Both the position numbers and the translations under genes were made by a program. The notes beneath the pieces were generated by a model that did no database searches, was not told the origin of the DNA, and worked only from the letters and a program-made list of their open reading frames with translations. 10,243 nucleotides of DNA from Planctomycetaceae bacterium UBA6894 (lineage in GTDB: Bacteria; Planctomycetota; Planctomycetia; Gemmatales; Gemmataceae). Each line of letters begins with the position of its first letter. The stretch's first letter is position 1. This document shows positions 1 through 5,494 of the stretch, piece after piece. The stretch lies in NCBI GenBank assembly GCA_002451275.1, contig DKBS01000209.1, positions 1,603 through 11,845 of the forward strand. The letters run 5' to 3'.

Positions 1-2
1 TG

Positions 3-242
3 ACGGTTCTCCTGCTGCTGCTCCCCATGGGCGATCATGGCCCGGGGTGGATGGAAATGGCGGGCGCACTCCTGCTGGCCTTAGTCTGGTTTTCTACCTT
101 CCTGATCCAGGTTCCTTGCCATGAAACGCTGGCCGTGTCGTTCCAGGCCCAGGTCCACCGTCGCCTGGTTGCAACTAATTGGATCCGCACGGTTGCCTGG
201 ACCCTGCGGGGCATGCTGGCCCTCGCCATGCTGCGGGCATGA
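3..242 (+). CDS. Small integral membrane protein, C-terminal part (5' end outside window)
   Basis: This reading frame enters from the left edge and ends at a TGA at 240-242, giving about 79 C-terminal residues. The visible part has the tail of one hydrophobic helix (Leu-rich, first 8 residues), a second helix (about residues 18-38, with Trp and Phe), a hydrophilic stretch with a Gln-Val-Pro-Cys-His motif and the sequence HRRLVATNWIRT, and a last helix. From memory, this spacing of QVP, HRRL and NW-RT-AW occurs at the C-terminus of an unnamed family of roughly 150-residue, four-helix membrane proteins found in Planctomycetes and other phyla. I know of no assigned function. The ATG at 27 is internal to the frame and is probably not the start, because hydrophobic coding continues upstream of it. 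The function is unknown. Confidence 0.7.
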   Translation, partial: TVLLLLLPMGDHGPGWMEMAGALLLALVWFSTFLIQVPCHETLAVSFQAQVHRRLVATNWIRTVAWTLRGMLALAMLRA

Positions 243-284
243 CCTGTGCGCTGCAGGCGTGTCCGGCAGCGCTCGATTGGCCCG

Positions 285-305
285 TTCAAAAGATGGCTTC
301 AAAAG
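285..305 (+). repeat. Short direct repeat TTCAAAAG, 13-bp period
   Basis: TTCAAAAG occurs at 285-292 and again at 298-305. The 13-base units that begin at these points match at 10 of 13 positions. It could be a regulator site or chance; nothing else supports a function. Confidence 0.3.
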
Positions 306-418
306 GTGACAAGGTGGCAATCTGCCGGCTTTATGCTTGACTTCAGGGCATTCCCCGTTGGAACATAGGAGGATACCCGGTTGGAGGCTGGGTTACCCAT
401 TTCTAGGTTTCCATCCAC

Positions 419-444
419 GGATTGGCTCTTTCTATTGCCAATCC
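419..444. promoter_or_regulatory. Inverted repeat GGATTGGC-N10-GCCAATCC, candidate operator or hairpin
   Basis: An 8-bp perfect inverted repeat has arms at 419-426 and 437-444 separated by a T-rich 10-base spacer. It lies 57 bases before the start of a small gene with a ribbon-helix-helix-like fold. Such regulators usually bind short symmetric sites and often control their own promoter, so an autoregulatory operator is a reasonable guess. It could also form an RNA hairpin in the leader. No T-run follows it, so it is not a simple terminator. Confidence 0.4.
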
Positions 445-501
445 CGCACTCATGGCGGCGTTATTTTCGAATCAACCGGTGGTGGCTAACGGAGAGACAC
501 C

Positions 502-699
502 ATGATTCAGACCGCGATGCAGGTAGACTGGGGAGCTTCGACCCCCGATTGGGATGACCAGACCGTTTTGGAATTGCAACTGCTTTTGCCAGCCAGCCAG
601 GCGTCAGCCTTGGAGGAGCTTGGCCATTTGCAAGGGCTGAGCGTGGGCGGCATGATTCGCCAGATCATTAGCGATCGCCTGCAACAGGCCCTAGTATAG
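502..699 (+). CDS. Small ribbon-helix-helix-like protein (65 aa)
   Basis: The gene starts with ATG after GGAGAG (495 region, spacing about 7), with an in-frame stop shortly upstream, so this start is well constrained; it ends with TAG at 697-699. The N-terminal 20 residues are acidic and probably flexible. Residues 22-63 have the ribbon-helix-helix order: a beta strand (LELQLLLP, 23-30), a first helix (about 32-43), a turn with Gly-Leu-Ser (45-47), and a second helix (about 48-64, GGMIRQIISDRLQ). Proteins of the Arc/MetJ/CopG type dimerise through the strand and bind DNA with it. The strand here is hydrophobic and Glu/Gln-bearing with no Arg or Lys, so DNA binding is uncertain; a protein-protein role is possible. 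It stands alone, with no toxin gene beside it on this strand. A hairpin terminator follows at once. Confidence 0.7.
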   Translation: MIQTAMQVDWGASTPDWDDQTVLELQLLLPASQASALEELGHLQGLSVGGMIRQIISDRLQQALV

Positions 700-717
700 G
701 TTCTTTTCCTCGCTTGC

Positions 718-749
718 GCCGCAACATCCCGACGGGATGCGGCTCTTTT
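718..749 (+). terminator. Rho-independent terminator of the 65-aa gene
   Basis: A GC-rich hairpin pairs GCCGC (718-722) plus ATCCC (726-730) with GGGAT (734-738) plus GCGGC (739-743), with a 3-base bulge (AAC, 723-725) and a 3-base loop. It is followed by TCTTTT. It begins 18 bases after the TAG of the upstream gene. Its T-tract overlaps the stop codon of the convergent gene on the other strand (748-750), which has no T-tract of its own here. Confidence 0.65.
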
Positions 750-1638
750 ATCTACCCGCCATCAGAGATGCCGGCACAGGCGCTTCAATGGTCACCTGCT
801 GGTGGCTGATCGGATGCCGGAACACCACCCGGCGGGCGTGCAGCCAGTATCCTCCGTCCCCCGGCAGGCCTGGGGATTCCGTTTTGGGCACGCCCCCGTG
901 CGTGTACAGCGGATCCCCCACCAGCGGATGCCCGACCGAGGCCAGATGGATTCGGATCTGGTGCGGCCTGCCCGTTAGCAGATCTACCTGAAACAGCGTG
1001 CTGTCCAGTCGGTGCTCCACCACCCTGGCGACACTGCGCGATGGTTTGCCCGCCGTGTTGGCGGCAAATACCTTACCCAGCCGGGGGTGATGCATTTCCC
1101 CGATGGGGGTTCGGATGTCGAGCAGGTCTTGATCCGCAATCCCGCTACCCAGGGCAAGGTACTGCTTTTCCATCCCGGACCAATCCCGCAGGAGCCGCGA
1201 GGTGGCTTCGGGAGTCAGGCCAAACAGCACCACTCCGCTGGTCGCCCGTCCCAACCGGTGCAGCGGTCGCGCGGCGGGGAATTCCCTGAGCACCAGGCTG
1301 AGCAGGGTGTTCTGGAAAAAACCAGCCCCCGGAAGGGTGGGCAGCCCGCTCGGTTTGTCCACGGCTACCAGTTGGTCATCCTGCCACAGCACCGTGTAGG
1401 ACTGGGGAGTTTCCTCCTCGGTCCACCCCGGCCGGTTCCACACCAGCACCTGCCCGGGGCGCAGGGAAAGATTCGCGCCGATCACCGAACCGTCCAGCTC
1501 CAACTCTCCGTCAGCCAGCCGCTGTGCCCATTCCGTCTCGTTGGAATGGCTGAAGTTTTGTGCCAGATAGGCAAGCAGGGGAATATTTTTTCCCTCCGGC
1601 CCAATCACATGGCGATAGCGGTAACCCTGGTTCAGCAT
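748..1638 (-). CDS. RluA-family RNA pseudouridine synthase with Gly at the catalytic Asp position
   Basis: The 296-residue product has the RluA-family layout. An S4-like RNA-binding segment lies at about residues 20-55, followed by the catalytic domain from about 82 (YTVLWQDDQLVAVDKPSGLP, motif I) through HRLGRATSG at 127-135 (motif II), GRPHQIRIHL at 223-232 (motif III) and GDPLY at 241-245. Family members isomerise uridine to pseudouridine in rRNA or tRNA, using an Asp in the HRLD motif. Here the codon at that position is GGA (Gly130). The frame is open on both sides and all other motifs are intact, so this is not a simple frameshift. From memory, an HRLG-RxTSG subgroup exists in cyanobacteria and plants, so activity cannot be ruled out. 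The ATG has AGGA 7 bases upstream. It lies 168 bases after the propeller gene on the same strand; I see no terminator between them, so co-transcription is possible. The RNA target is unknown. Confidence 0.9.
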   Translation of the reverse strand: MLNQGYRYRHVIGPEGKNIPLLAYLAQNFSHSNETEWAQRLADGELELDGSVIGANLSLRPGQVLVWNRPGWTEEETPQSYTVLWQDDQLVAVDKPSGLPTLPGAGFFQNTLLSLVLREFPAARPLHRLGRATSGVVLFGLTPEATSRLLRDWSGMEKQYLALGSGIADQDLLDIRTPIGEMHHPRLGKVFAANTAGKPSRSVARVVEHRLDSTLFQVDLLTGRPHQIRIHLASVGHPLVGDPLYTHGGVPKTESPGLPGDGGYWLHARRVVFRHPISHQQVTIEAPVPASLMAGR

Positions 1639-1806
1639 GCCCCCATCCTGGCCGATGCGGCTGGCGGTTCAACCACCGGGGGCCACCGCTACCCCCGCCA
1701 CGGATCCGGGATTGCTACCTGCCCATCGCGGGTCCACAGGGCAAACGCGGTCCGGGGCAAACCATGAGCCGGGCTGCCTGTTTGGGACCGGTGAAGGCCC
1801 GCCCGG

Positions 1807-3018
1807 TCATTTCGTGGTGTATTTGTACAGGTGTTCGTCAGTGCGCAGGTACAGGGTTCCCTCGTCAAAGGCAGGCGAGGCCAGCGTGCGGCCGGTCACC
1901 CGGTTCTTTCCCAGCACCTTGAACTGCTTCCCCGGTTGCAGCCAGGTTGCTCCGCCCTCCTCGTTCAGCAGCAGAATTTTGCCGTTCACCAGGTACAGGG
2001 AGGCCGAATAGTTGCCGTCCACCCGCTCCATCCAGTGTCGCTCGCCCGTTTTCACATCCACGCACGAGGCGATCCCCTTGTCGGAGACAAAATAGAGCTC
2101 ATCTCCCACCAGCAGCGGTGTCGGGGTGCTGGGCGCTCCCTTTTTCAGCCGCCAAACGATGTGGCTGTCAGTCACATCGCCCATCCCGCCCAAGCGGGCA
2201 GCAATCAGCTCGGGATTGTCGTAGTCGTGGTTGTAGATCACCATCCCGTGGGTGATGGTGGGTTGCGGCACCACCGACCAGCCGGGTGCCAGCACTTTCC
2301 ACAGCTCCTTGCCGGTGGCCAAGTCGTAGGCCGCGAAGTGGTCCGGACCCGGGGCCATCACCTGGGCCTGTCCATTCACCACGGTCACCTTGGGGGTCAC
2401 GAAGGAATGGCTGATTTTCGCGGCAACCGACCGCGGGGTTTTCCAAGCCACCTTGCCGGTGGCCGCATCCAGCGCGGCGACAAACGGCTCCTTGCTGCCG
2501 TCGCACACAATCGCCAGCTTGCCATCATGCAGCACGGGGGACCCGCCGCTGCCATGCAATGGCGGATAAACCAGTTCCGTGCAAAGCCATTCAGTGGATC
2601 CATCCTTGGCGGAGAGCCGAGCCGTTCCCAGCGTGCCGAAGTGCACGAACACCGAATGGTCTTTCAATATCGGAGTCGGGCTGGCGTGGCTGTTCTTGGT
2701 GTGGATGGAGGGCGCCTTGTCCACCTTCCGCACTTCGCGGTCCCACACGGTTTTCCCGCTGACCGCGTCCAGCGCCAGCGCCCGCAGGGACAGGCCTTCC
2801 CCCTGCTTCACCGCCGTGGTCAGGTACACCTTCCCGTCACCCAGCACGGGGGATGACCAGCCCAGCCCGGGGATGGCCACTTTCCACGCCACATTTTTCG
2901 TGTCCGACCATTCCTCGGGAATGTTTTTGGCGGCCACATGGCCATTGGCGTCCGGGCCCCGGAACTGCGGCCACTGGTTCAGGCACAAGGTGGATGCTGC
3001 TATCAATTCCAGAAGCAT
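1807..3018 (-). CDS. Secreted PQQ-like beta-propeller repeat protein
   Basis: From the ATG at 3018 the product has 403 residues. A short hydrophobic leader (about 1-14) is followed by the WPQFRGP motif (16-22) that opens many planctomycete propeller proteins. At least five propeller blades are visible as repeats of the form A-x-D-x-x-(T/S)-G-K-x-x-W: ALDAVSGKTVW (82-92), RLSAKDGSTEW (134-144), ALDAATGKVAW (182-192), AYDLATGKELW (230-240) and CVDVKTGERHW (319-329). This is the PF13360/PQQ_2 type of outer-blade docking repeat. Most such proteins lack the dehydrogenase residues and do not bind PQQ; they are exported to the periplasm or surface with unknown binding roles. GAGG lies 9 bases before this ATG. 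Two tandem TTG codons upstream (3036, 3033) would add six residues including an Arg, giving a better signal peptide but no ribosome binding site, so the start is not certain. Confidence 0.88.
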   Translation of the reverse strand: MLLELIAASTLCLNQWPQFRGPDANGHVAAKNIPEEWSDTKNVAWKVAIPGLGWSSPVLGDGKVYLTTAVKQGEGLSLRALALDAVSGKTVWDREVRKVDKAPSIHTKNSHASPTPILKDHSVFVHFGTLGTARLSAKDGSTEWLCTELVYPPLHGSGGSPVLHDGKLAIVCDGSKEPFVAALDAATGKVAWKTPRSVAAKISHSFVTPKVTVVNGQAQVMAPGPDHFAAYDLATGKELWKVLAPGWSVVPQPTITHGMVIYNHDYDNPELIAARLGGMGDVTDSHIVWRLKKGAPSTPTPLLVGDELYFVSDKGIASCVDVKTGERHWMERVDGNYSASLYLVNGKILLLNEEGGATWLQPGKQFKVLGKNRVTGRTLASPAFDEGTLYLRTDEHLYKYTTK

Positions 3019-3027
3019 GGCGCAAAA

Positions 3028-3031
3028 CCTC
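3028..3031 (-). promoter_or_regulatory. Ribosome binding site GAGG supporting the ATG at 3018
   Basis: Read on the minus strand, GAGG sits 9 bases before the ATG of the propeller gene. The two TTG codons at 3036 and 3033 have no comparable site, which is the reason for choosing the shorter form. Confidence 0.4.
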
Positions 3032-3072
3032 AACAATTGCGTGCGATGCGATTAACGGGCGGGACGCCTGGA

Positions 3073-3116
3073 CATTGGGGCCGATTCCATCCCCAACGCG
3101 CCCAGGGCATTGGGGT
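3073..3116. promoter_or_regulatory. Three TTGGGG boxes in the divergent intergenic region
   Basis: CATTGGGG occurs at 3073-3080 and again at 3109-3116. Between them CCCCAA (3091-3096) is the same core inverted. The second and third copies flank GCCC-A-GGGC (3100-3108), so 3091-3116 forms an imperfect dyad. The cluster lies between the minus-strand propeller gene and the plus-strand mini-ORF and channel genes, where a shared regulator could bind. No convincing -10/-35 pair was found. Confidence 0.35.
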
Positions 3117-3135
3117 CCGAGTGTACCACGATTCA

Positions 3136-3142
3136 GGGGAGG
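3136..3142 (+). promoter_or_regulatory. Strong ribosome binding site GGGGAGG of the mini-ORF
   Basis: GGGGAGG ends 9 bases before an ATG at 3152. It is the best Shine-Dalgarno match in this part of the window and is stronger than that of the channel gene downstream, which is why the short ORF is taken seriously. Confidence 0.5.
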
Positions 3143-3151
3143 TATCATTCC

Positions 3152-3253
3152 ATGAAAAAAGACTTTTTGCCCAGCCCCGCCCGCTCAAAAAAGCAGAAAA
3201 AGAGTGCGCCAGAACCGTCTGGGCGGGGTGCAAAACCTTTCGGGCTGAATTAA
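3152..3253 (+). CDS. Candidate 33-residue basic peptide (leader ORF of the channel gene)
   Basis: An ATG at 3152, preceded by GGGGAGG at a 9-base distance, opens 33 codons ending in TAA at 3251-3253. The predicted peptide is rich in Lys/Arg (9 of 33, including the cluster SKKQKK at 12-17) and in Pro, Ser and Gly, with only two acidic residues. It has no hydrophobic segment, so it is not a signal or membrane peptide. It ends 43 bases before the ATG of the channel gene and may be translated from the same mRNA. I do not recognise a family. It could be a real small basic protein that binds nucleic acid, a regulatory leader ORF, or a chance ORF behind a good ribosome binding site. Confidence 0.42.
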   Translation: MKKDFLPSPARSKKQKKSAPEPSGRGAKPFGLN

Positions 3254-3296
3254 ACTGCCAAGGTATTACTCCTCAGGCGATTTCCGGAACTGGCCC

Positions 3297-4007
3297 ATGT
3301 ATTCAGCAACTCTCGGCGAATTCCTCGGCACCACGATCCTGATTCTCCTGGGCGGTGGTGTCTGTGCCGCCGTCACCCTCGAAAAATCCTACGCCAAAAA
3401 CGCTGGATGGATCGTGGTCACCGCCGGCTGGGCCTTTGCGGTCGCCTGCGGCATCTTTGTTTCCAAGGCATTCGGCGGACCCGGAGCCTTGAATCCTGTC
3501 GGTCCCTTGGCTGATATCGCCCAGGGCAAAGGGGAACTAGTTGCCAATCTGGGAATGATCGCCGGTGAATTCGCCGGCGCCTTCACCGGCGCCGTTCTGG
3601 TATGGCTGCACTACCTGCCCCATTGGGCTGAAACTTCCAGCGCTCCCGCCAAGCTGGGCGTCTTCTGCACCGCGCCGGCCATCCGCGATCCCAAGGCTAA
3701 TTTTTTTAGCGAGGCACTGGGCACTTTCGCCCTGGTGTTCATCGCCTCTGCGGTCACCAAAGAGGAATTGGGCGTTGCCACCGGGCCTCTGGTGGGCATG
3801 GTGGTTTGGGCAGTCGGTCTCGGTTTGGGTGGCACCACCGGTTACGCCATCAACCCAGCCCGCGATTTCGGTCCGCGCTTGGCCCACGCCCTCCTCCCCA
3901 TCGCAGGCAAGGGCGGTTCCGATTGGGGCTACGCCTGGATACCTCTTCTGGGGCCATGTGTCGGCGGCTTGCTGGCCTCGCTGGTGATCCGCGCCCTGAA
4001 CGGTTGA
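3297..4007 (+). CDS. MIP-family channel (aquaglyceroporin type) with NPV in place of the first NPA
   Basis: The 236-residue product has the aquaporin fold. Six membrane helices lie at about 4-26, 35-58, 84-104, 134-153, 159-178 and 211-232, with re-entrant half helices after the second and fifth. The start (MYSATLGEFLGT) fits the family, and a stop codon lies upstream in frame; the ribosome binding site is weak. The second pore motif is a canonical NPA (186-188) followed by Arg189-Asp190; the Asp is typical of glycerol facilitators, and Arg189 is the selectivity-filter Arg. Trp45 matches the filter Trp of GlpF in position. The first motif is Asn66-Pro67-Val68, followed by GPLAD instead of the usual Ala-Val-Thr. 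These channels passively conduct water and small neutral solutes across the inner membrane. The gene lies 50 bases before the nicotinamide phosphoribosyltransferase gene on the same strand. The solute is not determined by sequence. Confidence 0.9.
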   Translation: MYSATLGEFLGTTILILLGGGVCAAVTLEKSYAKNAGWIVVTAGWAFAVACGIFVSKAFGGPGALNPVGPLADIAQGKGELVANLGMIAGEFAGAFTGAVLVWLHYLPHWAETSSAPAKLGVFCTAPAIRDPKANFFSEALGTFALVFIASAVTKEELGVATGPLVGMVVWAVGLGLGGTTGYAINPARDFGPRLAHALLPIAGKGGSDWGYAWIPLLGPCVGGLLASLVIRALNG

Positions 4008-4045
4008 CCGCTGTTCCGTATCCAGCCGGTATGGGCGACTGTTTT

Positions 4046-4050
4046 GGGGA
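4046..4050 (+). promoter_or_regulatory. Ribosome binding site GGGGA deciding the nadV start
   Basis: GGGGA lies 7 bases before the ATG at 4058. The other in-frame ATG at 4031 has no such site, and the codons between them encode no conserved family sequence. Confidence 0.5.
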
Positions 4051-4057
4051 CAAGGCC

Positions 4058-5425
4058 ATGGAGTGGCTCGACAACCTTTGTTGGCTGACCGACAGTTACA
4101 AAGTCAGTCATTACCGGCAGTACCCGTCGGGCACGCAACGGGTCTATTCGTATTTCGAGTCGCGCACCGGGGCTGTTCACCCCTCTACCATCTTTTTTGG
4201 CCTGCAATACTGGCTGAAACGGTACCTGTGCGGTCAGGTGGTCACCCGCGACAAGGTCGATTCCGCCGAAAAATTGTTCCAGGCTCATTTCGGCCAAAGC
4301 CTGTCCAATGCTGCGGGATGGCGCCACATCCTCGAGCACCATGGCGGTCGCCTCCCCCTGGAAATCAAGGCGGTCCCCGAGGGCACGGAGGTTCCCGCCT
4401 CGAATGTGCTGATGACCGTGGAGAACACCGATCCCCGGTGCTTCTGGCTGACCAACTATGTCGAAAGCTTGCTGGTGCAGGTGTGGTACCCCTGCACGGT
4501 GGCTACCCAAAGCCGCGCCATGCGGGCCGTGATCTACCGTTATCTTGAGCAAACCGGCGACCCCGCCTCCATCGCCTTCAAGCTCCACGATTTCGGCTTC
4601 AGGGGTGTCACCTGTCCCGAGCAGGCGGCCCTGGGCGGCGCGGCCCATCTGGTCAATTTTCAAGGCACCGACAACCTGGCCGCCGTGGCCATGCTGCGCG
4701 CCTTCTACCACGAGGAATGCGGCGGTTTTTCCATCCCGGCGGCCGAGCACTCCACCATCACCTCCTGGGGCAGGGGCCATGAGGTTGATGCCTGCCGCAA
4801 CATGCTCGACCAATACCCCACCGGCACGCTGGCCGTGGTCAGCGACAGCTACGACATCTTCAACTGCTGCGCCAACATCTGGGGCGGGGTGCTCAGGGAT
4901 CAGGTGCTGGCCCGTGACGGGGTGCTGGTCATCCGTCCCGATTCGGGCGACCCCCCGGTGGTGGTGGTCCGGGTGCTCGAGATCCTGGGCGAAAAATTCG
5001 GCTGCACCACCAATGCCAAGGGCTTTCGGGTCTTGCACCCCAAGGTCCGCGTCATCCAGGGGGATGGTATCGACTACCGCATGCTGGGCCTCATCCTGGA
5101 GGCGATGGCCGCCGCCGGATGGTCTGCGGATAACATCGCCTTCGGTTCAGGTGGTGGACTGCTGCAGAAAATCAACCGCGACACCCAGCGCTTTGCCTTC
5201 AAGTGCTCGTCCATCACGGTGGATGGCCAGACCCGCGATGTCTTCAAGCAACCGGTCACCGATGCCGGCAAACAGTCCAAGGCCGGCCGGTTGAAGTTGG
5301 TGCGCCACGAGGGCTCATTCCACACGGTGCCGGCTTCCGATCCGCGGCCCGATGCGATGCAGGTGGTGTTCCGCGACGGTGAGCTACTGGCCGACCAAAC
5401 CCTGGCCGAAATTCGCCAGCGTTGA
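4058..5425 (+). CDS. nadV: Nicotinamide phosphoribosyltransferase
   Basis: This enzyme joins nicotinamide to phosphoribosyl pyrophosphate to give nicotinamide mononucleotide, the two-step NAD salvage route that bypasses nicotinamide deamidation. The 455-residue product aligns along its whole length with human NAMPT (491 aa). Recognisable blocks are TDSYKVSHYRQYP (11-23), VENTDP (121-126), KLHDFGFRGV (175-184), GTDN (203-206), PAAEHSTITSWG (227-238), VSDSYDI (261-267), IRPDSGDP (292-299), IQGDG (333-337) and AFGSGGGLLQK (361-371). By position, His231 is the phosphorylated catalytic His (human 247), Asp205 matches the nicotinamide-selecting Asp219, and Phe179, Arg182, Arg293 and Asp295 match human 193, 196, 311 and 313. 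Human Tyr188 is replaced by Phe174. The frame stays open upstream to 3806 but overlaps the channel gene, so that part is not coding for this protein. The start at 4058 has GGGGA upstream. It probably shares a transcript with the channel gene. Confidence 0.96.
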   Translation: MEWLDNLCWLTDSYKVSHYRQYPSGTQRVYSYFESRTGAVHPSTIFFGLQYWLKRYLCGQVVTRDKVDSAEKLFQAHFGQSLSNAAGWRHILEHHGGRLPLEIKAVPEGTEVPASNVLMTVENTDPRCFWLTNYVESLLVQVWYPCTVATQSRAMRAVIYRYLEQTGDPASIAFKLHDFGFRGVTCPEQAALGGAAHLVNFQGTDNLAAVAMLRAFYHEECGGFSIPAAEHSTITSWGRGHEVDACRNMLDQYPTGTLAVVSDSYDIFNCCANIWGGVLRDQVLARDGVLVIRPDSGDPPVVVVRVLEILGEKFGCTTNAKGFRVLHPKVRVIQGDGIDYRMLGLILEAMAAAGWSADNIAFGSGGGLLQKINRDTQRFAFKCSSITVDGQTRDVFKQPVTDAGKQSKAGRLKLVRHEGSFHTVPASDPRPDAMQVVFRDGELLADQTLAEIRQR

Positions 5426-5494
5426 GGCCTGCCCTTCCCCGGGGCTGCTAAATGGGGCGGCTCGTTGCTCCGGAACCTGCCCGCAAGGCAAGAA

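Larger units (their letters stand above)
243..501. other. Intergenic region upstream of the ribbon-helix-helix-like gene
   Basis: These 259 bases hold no convincing gene. They contain a short direct repeat (285-305), a weak TTGACT hexamer near 338 with no clear -10 box, an AGGAGG ribosome-binding-like sequence at 367-372 followed 8 bases later by a TTG, and an inverted repeat at 419-444. No T-tailed terminator hairpin was found after the membrane-protein gene, so read-through into the next gene is possible. Confidence 0.5.

Noticed and set aside
1681..1735. GC-rich partial dyads in the gap between the propeller and pseudouridine synthase genes.
   Set aside because: The pairing is weak with a loop of about 20 bases and no T-tract; it does not support a terminator.
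1012..1767. A 251-codon open frame on the plus strand.
   Set aside because: It is antisense to the pseudouridine synthase gene, which has clear family motifs.
1831..2856. A 341-codon open frame on the plus strand.
   Set aside because: It is antisense to the propeller gene and has a His/Gly/Arg-rich low-complexity composition with no domain.
3999..4016. A small stem (GAAC...GTTC with inner CGG/CCG) at the end of the channel gene.
   Set aside because: It is bulged, short and without a T-run, so it does not separate the channel gene from nadV as a terminator.
3806..4057. An N-terminal extension of NadV by 84 residues.
   Set aside because: It overlaps the conserved C-terminal half of the channel in another frame, resembles nothing in NAMPT proteins, and the ATG at 4058 has a good ribosome binding site.
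3929..5038. A 369-codon open frame on the minus strand.
   Set aside because: It is antisense to nadV, whose product matches NAMPT along its full length; the antisense product has no recognisable motif.
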